From positions 1-64,000 of the forward strand of contig JBLHNB010000003.1 in the NCBI GenBank assembly GCA_047621305.1: 64,000 nt of DNA, written 5' to 3'. The DNA is from Colwellia_A sp047621305. Its GTDB lineage: Bacteria > Pseudomonadota > Gammaproteobacteria > Enterobacterales > Alteromonadaceae. Both the position numbers and the translations under genes were made by a program. Each line of letters starts with the position of its first letter. Position 1 is the stretch's first letter. Below are positions 18,125-27,087 of this stretch, piece after piece. The notes below the pieces were generated by a model, which had not been told where the DNA came from, ran no database searches, and worked only from the letters and a program-made list of their open reading frames with translations.

Positions 18125-18642
18125 TGGATATTCAAGAATTAGCAGCAGACATCCCCGTTGAAGGTGAATACTCACTTGAAGGCGTAGACTTTATTACCAG
18201 TGGTGAACAATTCTTAACTTTTTTACTCGATCAAGAGCAATATGCCGTTGATATTTTGTGTGTAGAAGAGATACGTAGTTGGGAAAAACCAACAAAAATC
18301 CCTAATGCAGCGAGCTATATTAAAGGCGTTATTAATATGCGCGGTATTATCGTCCCCATTGTTGATTTAAGACTTAAGTTTAATATTGGTAAAGCTGTTT
18401 ATACCGAAATTACAGTGGTCATCGTTTTAACGGTTAAGCAACAGGGTAAATCGCGAACGATTGGTTTTGTGGTTGATGCTGTTTCTGATGTCTTAAATGC
18501 CGAAGCAAGTGAAATTAAAAACTCTCCTGCGTTTGGGGGGTGTGTACCTCAGAATTATGTTGACGGCATAGTGAATGTAGGTGAAAACGTTGTAACTTTG
18601 CTTAATGTAGAAGCATTACACACTATTGAGCCTCATCATTAA
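18124..18642 (+). CDS. cheW: Chemotaxis coupling protein CheW (first copy)
   Basis: This 172-residue CheW has an N-terminal extension of ~28 residues. The core motifs are FLLDQEQYAVDILCVEEI, SYIKGVINMRGIIVPIVDLR and GFVVDAVSDVL. It links MCP tips to CheA. It differs from the next gene in length and surface residues, so the array may use two coupling proteins with separate receptor preferences, as in other F7-like clusters. Confidence 0.93.
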   Translation: MDIQELAADIPVEGEYSLEGVDFITSGEQFLTFLLDQEQYAVDILCVEEIRSWEKPTKIPNAASYIKGVINMRGIIVPIVDLRLKFNIGKAVYTEITVVIVLTVKQQGKSRTIGFVVDAVSDVLNAEASEIKNSPAFGGCVPQNYVDGIVNVGENVVTLLNVEALHTIEPHH

Positions 18643-18656
18643 TTAAGGAATCAATC

Positions 18657-19136
18657 ATGGAACAAGAAAAAGAGTACCTGACCTTTATTCTTAATGGTGA
18701 AGAGTATGGTGTTGATATTTTATGTGTGCAAGAACTCAGAGTGTGGAGCTCAGTGACAGAATTACCCAATAAACCTGACTATATCAAAGGCGTCATTAAT
18801 TTACGTGGTGTCATCATTCCTATTATTGATTTACGTCAACGCTTTGGACAAGATCCCCTCGATTACAACGAACAAACCGTCACTATCATTTTGCGTAATC
18901 AAGATCCTGAACGACCTATGGTAGTAGGTATTGTGGTTGATGCAGTATCTGAAGTTTATAAACTTGACCATAAATCAATACGACAACCACCCGCCTTTGG
19001 TAATCATATCGACCGATGCTTTCTTGAAGGGTTAGCATCAATAGAAGACAAACTTATTATTTTATTAGATAGCAAATCTTTACTAAATCAGGATGAGTTG
19101 TATCGGTATGTTGAACCTGAAGCTGAACTTGGTTGA
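18657..19136 (+). CDS. cheW: Chemotaxis coupling protein CheW (second copy)
   Basis: This 159-residue CheW starts 14 bp after the first. Motifs: FILNGEEYGVDILCVQEL, YIKGVINLRGVIIPIIDLRQ and GIVVDAVSEVYKL. AAGGA precedes the ATG. It ends 64 bp before the globin-MCP start. The paired cheW genes probably arose by an old duplication, since they are well diverged. Confidence 0.93.
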   Translation: MEQEKEYLTFILNGEEYGVDILCVQELRVWSSVTELPNKPDYIKGVINLRGVIIPIIDLRQRFGQDPLDYNEQTVTIILRNQDPERPMVVGIVVDAVSEVYKLDHKSIRQPPAFGNHIDRCFLEGLASIEDKLIILLDSKSLLNQDELYRYVEPEAELG

Positions 19137-19200
19137 AAAAGGCACGGTAATAACGAATGATTATTGGATAAAAAGAAAAATCTATAACGGAGTACGTTTT

Positions 19201-22200
19201 ATGACCCCTAAACAAATAAGTATCGTTCAAGAAACTTGGCAAAAAACTAAACCTATTACGGCACAGACTACAGAGATTTTTTACAATACCTTGTTTGAAA
19301 TGGATCCGTCGCTAAAAGCGTTATTTAAAAGCGATATCGTTGAGCAAGGTAATAAATTAATAGCCATGCTTGATATCGCGGTTAGTTTATTAAATAGCCC
19401 AGATAAATTAATTCCAGCGGTGCAAAAGGTGGGAGTCAGTCATGTAGATTATGGTGTGACTATTGAGCATTATGACATGTTTGGTGGAGCGTTACTGAAA
19501 ACACTAGAAATGGTGTTAGGTGATTTATTTACTGAAACGGTTAAAAAGGCGTGGACTGCGGTTTATGTCGTTTTAGCAAAAACGATGGTTGAAGCGGCTA
19601 ATAAGGTAAATAAAAAACCTCAAGCAACGACTAAAGCTAAACAATTAAAATTTAAAGGAAAGAATATTATCATGAGCAAAGATAGCGAAATATCAGTTAA
19701 TCAAGCTAATGAATTGCAACTTGCAGATATGTTAGCTCAGATGGAAGCACTTAATAAAGTTCAAGCGGTGATAGAATTTAATATGGACGGTACGATTATT
19801 ACCGCCAATGAAAACTTTTTATCTACTTTAGGTTACAGCCTAGAAGAAGTCCAAGGTCAACATCATAGTATGTTTGTTGAGCTAGATTTTAAAGTCAGTG
19901 CTGAATATAAAGCCTTTTGGGAAAGCCTAAATCGTGGTGAATTTGAATCCAAAGAATACAAACGTTTAGGTAAGGGCGGCAAAGAAATTTGGATACAAGC
20001 GTCTTACAACCCGATTTTAGACTTAAATGGTAAACCTTATAAAGTGGTTAAATTTGCAACTGATGTCACAGCTCAAAAATTAATGAGAGCTGATTCATCA
20101 GGCCAAATTGCAGCGATTCATAAAGCGCAAGCGGTGATAGAATTTAATATGGACGGTACGATTATTACCGCCAATGAAAACTTTTTATCTACTTTAGGTT
20201 ACAGCCTAGAAGAAGTCCAAGGTCAACATCATAGTATGTTTGTTGAGCCAGACTTTAAAGTCAGTGCTGAATATAAAGCCTTTTGGGAAAGTCTAAATCG
20301 CGGCGAGTATGAAGCAAAAGAATATAAACGCTTAGGAAAAGGAGGCCAAGAAATCTGGATACAAGCGTCTTACAACCCGATTTTAGACTTAAATGGTAAA
20401 CCTTTTAAAGTGGTTAAATTTGCAACGGATGTCACTACTCAAAAATTAATGAGTGCGGACTCTTCAGGGCAAATAGAAGCGATTTATAAAGCACAAGCTG
20501 TTATCGAGTTTAATATGGATGGGACGATCATTTCTGCTAATGAAAACTTTTTGTCTACCTTGGGTTATAGCCTAGAAGAAATACAAGGTCAACATCATAG
20601 TATGTTTGTAGAGCCAGACTTTAAAATAAGCGCTGAGTATAAAGCCTTTTGGGAAAGTCTAAATCGCGGCGAGTATGAAGCAAAAGAATATAAACGTCTA
20701 GGTAAGGGCGGCAAAGAGGTTTGGATACAAGCCTCTTATAATCCTATTTTAGACTTAAATGGGAAACCTTTTAAGGTTGTTAAGTTTGCAACGGATGTTA
20801 CTGCGCAAAAATTAATGAATGCCGATTTTTCTGGACAAATTGCAGCGATAGGTAAATCACAAGCGGTGATCGAATTTAATATGGACGGTACGATTATTAC
20901 GGCCAATAATAATTTTTTGTCGACGTTAGGTTATACGCTTAGTGAAATTAAAGGACAACACCATAGCTTATTTGTTGATGCTGCCTATAAATCGAGTAAT
21001 GACTATCAGCAGTTTTGGGAAAAGCTTAATCGTGGCGAATTTGACAGTGGCGAATATCTACGCATAGGTAAAGGTGGCAAAGAAGTTTGGATCCAAGCTT
21101 CTTATAATCCTATTTTAGATTTAAATGATAATGCGATAAAAGTCGTTAAATATGCAACAGATATAACTGGAAGAAAGCAAGCTATTACCCAAATTAAAGA
21201 AACGTTAATGACGTTATCTGAAGGAAACTTAACTCAATATATTGAAACGGAATTGGTCGGTGAATTTAGTATTATCGGCACCTCTATTAATGAATTTATT
21301 GATGTGTTAAGTAATATGGTGAGTGATATTCGCAGTGCATCAACCAACGTTTTTGACTCTTCACGTGAATTAGCAGAAGGAAATACTGAATTAAGTCATC
21401 GTACGGAATCACAAGCATCAAGCCTTGAAGAAACAGCATCAGCAATGGAAGAGTTAACCAGCACCGTACAACAAAATGCTGAAAATGCTTCTGAAGCAAG
21501 TAAGCTGTCAACCACCGTAATGGAGAAAGCTAGTAATGGTGGCGGTGTCGTTAAAAGTGCGATTACAGCGATGAGTGATATTAATAAATCGAGCAAAAAA
21601 ATTGCCGATATTATTGGTGTTATCGATGAGATAGCCTTTCAAACCAATTTACTCGCATTAAACGCTGCGGTAGAAGCAGCAAGAGCAGGTGAGCAAGGAC
21701 GAGGTTTTGCGGTAGTTGCTGCAGAAGTAAGAAATTTAGCGCAACGCTCAGCGGGTGCAGCGAAAGAAATTAAAGGCTTAATTAACGACAGTGTTGAAGC
21801 CGTAGGGCAAGGTACTAAATTGGTTGATGAAACGGGGCAAACCTTTACTGAATTAGTTGCTGCCATTGAAGAAGTCAGTAAAATGATTGCTGATATTGAT
21901 AGTGCAGGTAAAGAACAAGCGGCAGGTATTGGCGAAGTCAGTGCCGCGGTGAGTCAAATGGATGAAATGACGCAACAAAATGCGGCTCTTGTTGAAGAGG
22001 CGGCAGCGTCAAGTAAATCAATGGAAGAACAATCGCAGTCACTATTAGACCAAGTTGCTTATTTTAATACGGGTGATGAAGTAGCTGCGCCAATCCCTGT
22101 ACCACGTGCCACATCAAGAGCGGTACCATCAAGGGCCGTGGCGCCATCAAGATCAACACCATCAAGACCCGTACAATCAAGGTCAGCGCCATCAAGACCA

Positions 22201-22290
22201 ACACAATTAAGACCAGCAACTAAACCTGCATCAGTACCAAGAAGCAACAGGGGTAATACTGACGTTGATCAAGAGTGGGCTGAATTTTAG
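19201..22290 (+). CDS. Soluble globin-PAS(x4)-methyl-accepting chemotaxis protein
   Basis: I start at the ATG at 19201, which follows GGAG; the in-frame ATG at 19093 lies inside cheW. Residues 1-136 form a bacterial haemoglobin like Vitreoscilla Hb or flavohaemoglobin: FYNTLF (Tyr28, B10-like), possible E7 Gln49 and proximal His81 in VGVSHVDYG. Four near-identical 122-residue PAS modules follow from about 188 to 675 (EFNMDGTIITANENFLSTLG, then WIQASYNPILDLNG). An MCP signalling domain spans ~700-960, with the hairpin tip AFQTNLLALNAAVEAARAGE. A Pro/Arg/Ser-rich linker leads to the tail EWAEF, an xWxxF CheR-docking pentapeptide. There is no membrane segment, so the receptor is cytoplasmic. It likely senses O2, NO or redox. 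The globin differs from the usual HemAT globin-coupled-sensor class. Confidence 0.9.
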   Translation: MTPKQISIVQETWQKTKPITAQTTEIFYNTLFEMDPSLKALFKSDIVEQGNKLIAMLDIAVSLLNSPDKLIPAVQKVGVSHVDYGVTIEHYDMFGGALLKTLEMVLGDLFTETVKKAWTAVYVVLAKTMVEAANKVNKKPQATTKAKQLKFKGKNIIMSKDSEISVNQANELQLADMLAQMEALNKVQAVIEFNMDGTIITANENFLSTLGYSLEEVQGQHHSMFVELDFKVSAEYKAFWESLNRGEFESKEYKRLGKGGKEIWIQASYNPILDLNGKPYKVVKFATDVTAQKLMRADSSGQIAAIHKAQAVIEFNMDGTIITANENFLSTLGYSLEEVQGQHHSMFVEPDFKVSAEYKAFWESLNRGEYEAKEYKRLGKGGQEIWIQASYNPILDLNGKPFKVVKFATDVTTQKLMSADSSGQIEAIYKAQAVIEFNMDGTIISANENFLSTLGYSLEEIQGQHHSMFVEPDFKISAEYKAFWESLNRGEYEAKEYKRLGKGGKEVWIQASYNPILDLNGKPFKVVKFATDVTAQKLMNADFSGQIAAIGKSQAVIEFNMDGTIITANNNFLSTLGYTLSEIKGQHHSLFVDAAYKSSNDYQQFWEKLNRGEFDSGEYLRIGKGGKEVWIQASYNPILDLNDNAIKVVKYATDITGRKQAITQIKETLMTLSEGNLTQYIETELVGEFSIIGTSINEFIDVLSNMVSDIRSASTNVFDSSRELAEGNTELSHRTESQASSLEETASAMEELTSTVQQNAENASEASKLSTTVMEKASNGGGVVKSAITAMSDINKSSKKIADIIGVIDEIAFQTNLLALNAAVEAARAGEQGRGFAVVAAEVRNLAQRSAGAAKEIKGLINDSVEAVGQGTKLVDETGQTFTELVAAIEEVSKMIADIDSAGKEQAAGIGEVSAAVSQMDEMTQQNAALVEEAAASSKSMEEQSQSLLDQVAYFNTGDEVAAPIPVPRATSRAVPSRAVAPSRSTPSRPVQSRSAPSRPTQLRPATKPASVPRSNRGNTDVDQEWAEF
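19762..21225 (+). repeat. Four in-frame 366-bp tandem repeats encoding PAS domains
   Basis: The start of the unit (the codons for QAVIEFNMDGTI) recurs at 19762, 20128, 20494 and 20860, exactly 366 bp apart without indels. Units 1-3 are nearly identical at the DNA level over long stretches; unit 4 has diverged more. This suggests recent amplification or ongoing gene conversion. Confidence 0.92.
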
Positions 22291-22579
22291 GACATCAGTC
22301 CTGACGACTATTCGTGATAATACCAATTTAATGAATTGATTAATTATAAACGAGGATAAACATTCAAAAACAAGGCGGTTTATTGAGCAATGACTGGCTA
22401 TTGGTATTGAAAGCTCCGTTTTTATTTCCAGACAAAACCTAAGTACTCACCATTATCCATGTGAGCAACGTAGGTATTGGATATTTAGACTGCTTTAGAA
22501 TGATTGATTACTTATTTCAATTAGTATAAATCCTTTAGCATAAAAGCTGCTGTATTTATCAAGGGTCAACGCGGGATGG

Positions 22580-22739
22580 TATGGTTATTACGGGATACTA
22601 AGTAATGAAAGCAGTAATCACACTATGCTATGTGAAACTGTTGGCGGTAGGTATTGATAGCAAGGTTTTAGCTACAGCTAAGCTAGAAATTTATGAAGAG
22701 CGTAAATACAATGAACGTGAATGTAATGATAAGGCTTGA
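22580..22739 (+). pseudogene. Decayed cheR fragment between the two MCP genes
   Basis: From the ATG at 22605, 45 codons read MKAVITLCYVKLLAVGIDSK, then VLATAKLEIYEER, and stop. The intact cheR further on has MKAVISQWDVKLLATDIDSD, then VLAKGKKGVYQEN, at the matching place. Over the best 45 bases I count 36 identities with the intact gene (about 25943-25987). Weaker similarity runs upstream to ~22580. The remnant lacks both ends of CheR and has no start signals. It sits where cheR would be expected after the first MCP. Confidence 0.7.
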
Positions 22740-22813
22740 GTCATTTTTACTTGAAATATTTTAGATAAATGTTTTTTTGTTTGCTAATACCAAACAATTC
22801 AAAGGAGATACTA

Positions 22814-25510
22814 ATGTTAAATAAATTGCTCGGGAACGTCAAGTTAGCTCACAAATTAGGTTTAGCTATTTTTGTACTGCTAATACCTTTGATGTTTACG
22901 ATGTATTTTTTAATATCAATGATTACAAGTAATCTTGATATTGCCCAAAAAGAAGTTGACGGCATAAATGTTGTTACGCCACTACAAGAAATAGTGCAAA
23001 AAATCGCACTACATCGAGGAGCATCGGCTGGTTTTTTAGGAGGTAATAAACCGTTAGGTGATAAGTTACAACCGTTAGAAAAAGAGTTAAAAACTATTTT
23101 TGCCAGAACATCAAAAATATTAGGAGAAACGTCAACATTATCAATTGATAGCGAAGTGAATCAGTTAAAGAAAGATTGGGATACCTTAGTAGATACACAT
23201 CTACAATTAAGTGCCAATGAATCTTTTAGTCTTCATAATCAAGTGGTTGAAAATACTCTTAACTTGATTTTACTGGTTGCCGATGACTCAACGTTGTCAT
23301 TAGATGCTTACTTAGACTCATACAATATGATGGTTGCTGTCACCAGTTATATTCCTAACTTAACCAATAGCATTGGTATTGTACGAGCATTTGGGACTAA
23401 AGCATTAACAGAACGTGAATTAGATGAAAATACTAAGTTTAAATTATTCGCGCTGAAGACCAATATTGTCAAAATGTCGAGTAGCTTACAAGCAGGTCGC
23501 GATAGTGTTTTAAAGACAACGCCGTCATTACAAAAAACATTGTCCACACCTTATAACAACGCGTTAGAGGCAATAAAAAATTCCGCCGAATTACTTGAAA
23601 CTCAGTTAATAAGAGCTGAAATTATCGATTATGATTCAAGTGCATATTATGAAGAAATGACTCAGAGTATTGATAAAATATTACGGTTAAATGATGTCTT
23701 AATGTCCTCGTTAGTTAACATATTGAATAGGCGAGCAGACGATCAAGAATCGATTATGTACAGTAATGTAATTTCAGTCATAATTTTGGTGCTTATCGGT
23801 TGTGCAATAACGTTTATTATCGTGAAAGGGGCCATAAATTCAATGGCTCAAGCTATGTTAGTTTTTGCCGAAATTGCAAAAGGTCATTTGGATAATGACT
23901 TGTCTACCAGTAATAAAGATGAGTTTGGCCAATTATTTAATGCCATTGATAATATGCAATCAACATTAAAAGAAAAGGGAAGAGAAGTAGGGCGTTTATC
24001 ATCAACGATGGAAGGGATGACCACCAATGTGATGATGGCAGATCTTAAAGGTAATATTGTTTACGCTAACCCTGCTGTTAAAGCGATGTTAAGTAAACGA
24101 GAAGCTCAATTACGTAAGGTCTTATTGTCATTTAGTGTCGAAACTATCGTAGGTAGTAACTTTGATACTTTTCATAAAAATCCAGCTCATCAGCAAAATT
24201 TATTAAGTAATCCAGATAATTTACCTTACACCGCAGAAATAACGGTTGCTGGGCTAACCTTTCAATTAATTGTGATAGCCCTTCGAGATGAAGAAAACAT
24301 GCATATTGGTAACGCGGTGCAGTGGATTGATTTAACGGAAGAAAAAGATGCGCAAACCCAGGTAGAGAAATTGATCAGTGATGCCATTTCTGGAGCCTTG
24401 AGTAGCCGTATTGAAACATCTAAATATCAAGGTTTTATGAAAGGGTTGGGTGATAATATAAATGGCTTAATGGATGCAATAGTAGAACCTATAACCGATG
24501 CAATTAATGTTGCACAGTCATTATCTTCTGGAAATTTAACTCAAACGATGGATGGTAAATATGCCGGTGAATTTCTGGCATTAGCAGAAGCAATGAACGG
24601 ATCTATCGACAACTTAAGTAATATGGTCAGTGAAATACGCAGTGCATCAACCAACGTTTTTGATTCCTCACGTGAAATTGCTGAAGGTAATACCGAATTA
24701 AGTCACCGCACAGAATCGCAAGCGTCAAGTCTTGAAGAAACGGCATCGGCAATGGAAGAGTTAACCAGTACTGTGCAACAAAATGCTGAAAATTCCTCAG
24801 AGGCAAGTAAATTATCAATCACAGTAATGGACAAAGCCAGTAGTGGTGGCGGTGTGGTTAAAAATGCGATTACAGCGATGAGTGATATTAATAAATCGAG
24901 CAAAAAAATTGCCGATATTATTGGTGTTATTGATGAAATTGCCTTTCAGACCAACTTGCTTGCATTAAATGCGGCGGTAGAAGCGGCAAGAGCGGGTGAG
25001 CAAGGACGAGGTTTTGCAGTAGTAGCCGCAGAAGTAAGGAATTTGGCACAACGCTCAGCGGGCGCAGCGAAAGAAATTAAAGGCTTAATTAACGACAGTG
25101 TTGAAGCCGTAGGGCAAGGTACTAAATTGGTTGATGAAACAGGGCAAACATTCACTGAGTTGGTTACTGCCATTGAGGAAGTGAGCAAAATGATCAGTGA
25201 TATTGATAGTGCGGGCAAAGAACAAGCAGCAGGTATTGGCGAAGTCAGTGCAGCGGTTAGCCAAATGGATGAAATGACGCAACAAAATGCGGCATTGGTT
25301 GAAGAAGCTGCAGCATCAAGTAAATCGATGGAAGAACAAGCACAGTCACTATTAGACCAAGTTGCTTATTTTAATACGGGTGATAAAGCAGCATCTCCAG
25401 CACAACGTTCAACATCAAAACCTGCAACAACTCCTACAGCGAAACCGCTAGCAAAACCCAGAAGTAGTATAGCCAAAAAAGAAGCTGACCAAGAGTGGGC
25501 TGAATTTTAG
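22814..25510 (+). CDS. Membrane methyl-accepting chemotaxis protein with NIT-like sensor and PAS domain
   Basis: The ATG at 22814 follows a perfect AAAGGAG; an in-frame start at 22769 is less likely. Order: TM1 (residues ~15-38), a periplasmic helical sensor resembling the nitrate/nitrite-sensing NIT domain (IALHRGASAGFLGG), and TM2 (~316-342). Then come HAMP, a PAS-like domain (~393-510), a second HAMP-like stretch, the MCP signalling domain (~602-860) and an Ala/Pro/Lys linker ending DQEWAEF. The final pentapeptide is identical to that of the globin-MCP and should tether CheR. Its signalling region is nearly identical in DNA to that of the globin-MCP. The ligand is not known, and NIT assignment is by pattern only. 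Confidence 0.88.
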   Translation: MLNKLLGNVKLAHKLGLAIFVLLIPLMFTMYFLISMITSNLDIAQKEVDGINVVTPLQEIVQKIALHRGASAGFLGGNKPLGDKLQPLEKELKTIFARTSKILGETSTLSIDSEVNQLKKDWDTLVDTHLQLSANESFSLHNQVVENTLNLILLVADDSTLSLDAYLDSYNMMVAVTSYIPNLTNSIGIVRAFGTKALTERELDENTKFKLFALKTNIVKMSSSLQAGRDSVLKTTPSLQKTLSTPYNNALEAIKNSAELLETQLIRAEIIDYDSSAYYEEMTQSIDKILRLNDVLMSSLVNILNRRADDQESIMYSNVISVIILVLIGCAITFIIVKGAINSMAQAMLVFAEIAKGHLDNDLSTSNKDEFGQLFNAIDNMQSTLKEKGREVGRLSSTMEGMTTNVMMADLKGNIVYANPAVKAMLSKREAQLRKVLLSFSVETIVGSNFDTFHKNPAHQQNLLSNPDNLPYTAEITVAGLTFQLIVIALRDEENMHIGNAVQWIDLTEEKDAQTQVEKLISDAISGALSSRIETSKYQGFMKGLGDNINGLMDAIVEPITDAINVAQSLSSGNLTQTMDGKYAGEFLALAEAMNGSIDNLSNMVSEIRSASTNVFDSSREIAEGNTELSHRTESQASSLEETASAMEELTSTVQQNAENSSEASKLSITVMDKASSGGGVVKNAITAMSDINKSSKKIADIIGVIDEIAFQTNLLALNAAVEAARAGEQGRGFAVVAAEVRNLAQRSAGAAKEIKGLINDSVEAVGQGTKLVDETGQTFTELVTAIEEVSKMISDIDSAGKEQAAGIGEVSAAVSQMDEMTQQNAALVEEAAASSKSMEEQAQSLLDQVAYFNTGDKAASPAQRSTSKPATTPTAKPLAKPRSSIAKKEADQEWAEF

Positions 25511-25519
25511 GAAGCGAGT

Positions 25520-26365
25520 ATGACGAATGTACGTGATAAAGCCTTTAGTTTAAACGATGCTGAATTTAATTTTGTGTGTAAATTTGTATACGACTCTACA
25601 GGTATTGTACTTAATGAGGGGAAGCGCGAAATGTTATATCGACGCCTTACTCGCATTACACGAGAACGTAATTTACATAATTTCTCTGCTTATTGTGATT
25701 TATTAAAGAGTGAGCCAGAAAAAGAGAGAAATTATTTTATTAACGCCATAACCACGAATTTAACCAGTTTTTTTAGAGAGCAACACCATTTTGATTATAT
25801 GACGCAATATGAATTACCGCGCATTATTAAAAATACGGGTGCAAAAAAAAGGCTACGCATTTGGTCATCAGCAAGTTCTACAGGAGAAGAGCCCTACAGC
25901 ATAGCGATTACTGTAAATGAGGCAATGAAGGCAGTGATATCACAATGGGATGTGAAATTATTGGCGACAGATATTGATAGCGACGTTTTAGCTAAGGGCA
26001 AAAAAGGCGTCTACCAAGAAAATAGAATTGAAGATATACCAAGTAAGTTAAAAGAAAAATATTTTAAACGAGGTAGCGAACAAAATAAATTGAATGTCAA
26101 AGTGGCAAAAGAATTACAGCAACTCATAACCTTTAAACAGTTAAATTTATTACATGAATGGCCAATGAAGGGACCATTTGACATTATATTTTGCCGGAAT
26201 GTCATTATTTATTTCGATAAAAAAACACAGCAACAGTTATTTGAGCGCTATTACGAACTATTAAAACCTGGTGGTTTGTTGATGTTGGGGCACAGTGAAA
26301 ATCTTGGGCAATATCAGCAATATTTTGAAAATGTTGGCCGAACGATTTTTAGAAAACCCTTGTAA
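25520..26365 (+). CDS. cheR: Chemoreceptor glutamate methyltransferase CheR
   Basis: CheR methylates glutamates of MCPs using S-adenosylmethionine. The 281-residue protein has the N-terminal helical domain, the SAM-binding signature IWSSASSTGEEPYSIAI near 115-130, VKLLATDIDSDVLAKGKKGVY, and FDIIFCRNVIIYFDKK near 225. It starts 9 bp after the MCP that ends in EWAEF, consistent with a CheR that docks on xWxxF tails. Its beta-subdomain should contain the docking site. Confidence 0.95.
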   Translation: MTNVRDKAFSLNDAEFNFVCKFVYDSTGIVLNEGKREMLYRRLTRITRERNLHNFSAYCDLLKSEPEKERNYFINAITTNLTSFFREQHHFDYMTQYELPRIIKNTGAKKRLRIWSSASSTGEEPYSIAITVNEAMKAVISQWDVKLLATDIDSDVLAKGKKGVYQENRIEDIPSKLKEKYFKRGSEQNKLNVKVAKELQQLITFKQLNLLHEWPMKGPFDIIFCRNVIIYFDKKTQQQLFERYYELLKPGGLLMLGHSENLGQYQQYFENVGRTIFRKPL

Positions 26366-26394
26366 AATTAAAAAGGCCTTGAGTAAATGACAAA

Positions 26395-27060
26395 ATGTCC
26401 CTATTAAAAACAACTAATATTCATGTTCAGCAATGCTTAATGGATTGTTTACCTGAGTTTACTCATGTAAATCATTATTGGGATAACCAACGAGCTAAAG
26501 TGGTTGCCAAAATTCTACCGGGTGAATTTTACATGACAAAACAAGATGTGGTTATAGCAACCACCTTAGGTTCATGTATCTCTGCATGTATATGGGATTG
26601 CCAAGTGGGTATTGGCGGTATGAATCATTTTATGCTGCCTTTAACGGATAAAGAAGCGCATGAGGTGGACTGGGGACAAAGAGGACTGGCTTCAGATGCC
26701 ACACGCTACGGTAATTTTGCCATGGAACATCTGATCAATGAAATTTTAAAAAATGGTGGTCGAAAGATAAATTTGCGTGCAAAAGTCTTTGGGGGGGGCA
26801 AAGTACTAAAAAAAATGTCTGATGTTGGCGAGCGTAATATTGAGTTTGTCGAGTATTATTTAGCATCTGAAAACATTCCAATTGTGAGTTCTGATTTAGG
26901 TTCTTTTTATCCTCGAAAAGTAATTTTTGAACCGAGTACGGGCAAGGCATTTGTTAAAACAATTGATAATTTACATAACGATACCATAGTTAACAGAGAG
27001 AACGTTTATCGAACGAGTATCGACAAAGCACCGGTTGATGGTGATATAGAATTATTTTAG
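26395..27060 (+). CDS. cheD: Chemoreceptor glutamine deamidase CheD
   Basis: CheD deamidates MCP glutamines to glutamates. Core motifs: ATTLGSCISACIWD with the catalytic Cys, GIGGMNHFMLP with the catalytic His, and KVFGGG. It has a 40-residue N-terminal extension before FYMTKQDVVIATT and a ~30-residue C-terminal tail ending VDGDIELF, so at 221 aa it is longer than the minimal enzyme. The terminal DIELF resembles the tails of two other proteins in this locus. Confidence 0.93.
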   Translation: MSLLKTTNIHVQQCLMDCLPEFTHVNHYWDNQRAKVVAKILPGEFYMTKQDVVIATTLGSCISACIWDCQVGIGGMNHFMLPLTDKEAHEVDWGQRGLASDATRYGNFAMEHLINEILKNGGRKINLRAKVFGGGKVLKKMSDVGERNIEFVEYYLASENIPIVSSDLGSFYPRKVIFEPSTGKAFVKTIDNLHNDTIVNRENVYRTSIDKAPVDGDIELF

Positions 27061-27087
27061 TTGTTATGTTTAAGGAAAATCAATTAA

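Noticed and set aside
19093..19200. Longer start for the globin-MCP beginning inside the second cheW gene
   Set aside because: The extra 36 residues have no globin homology, while the ATG at 19201 follows GGAG and begins exactly at the globin helix.
19201..19608. Assignment of the globin as a HemAT-type globin-coupled sensor
   Set aside because: The helix pattern FYNTLF and VSH-x3-G matches Vitreoscilla/flavohaemoglobin globins better than HemAT. Kept as an alternative to test.
21296..25285. Several open antisense frames of 60-90 residues opposite the MCP signalling regions
   Set aside because: They mirror the Ala/Glu/Ser-rich coding strand and occur equally in both duplicated copies. No start signals were seen.
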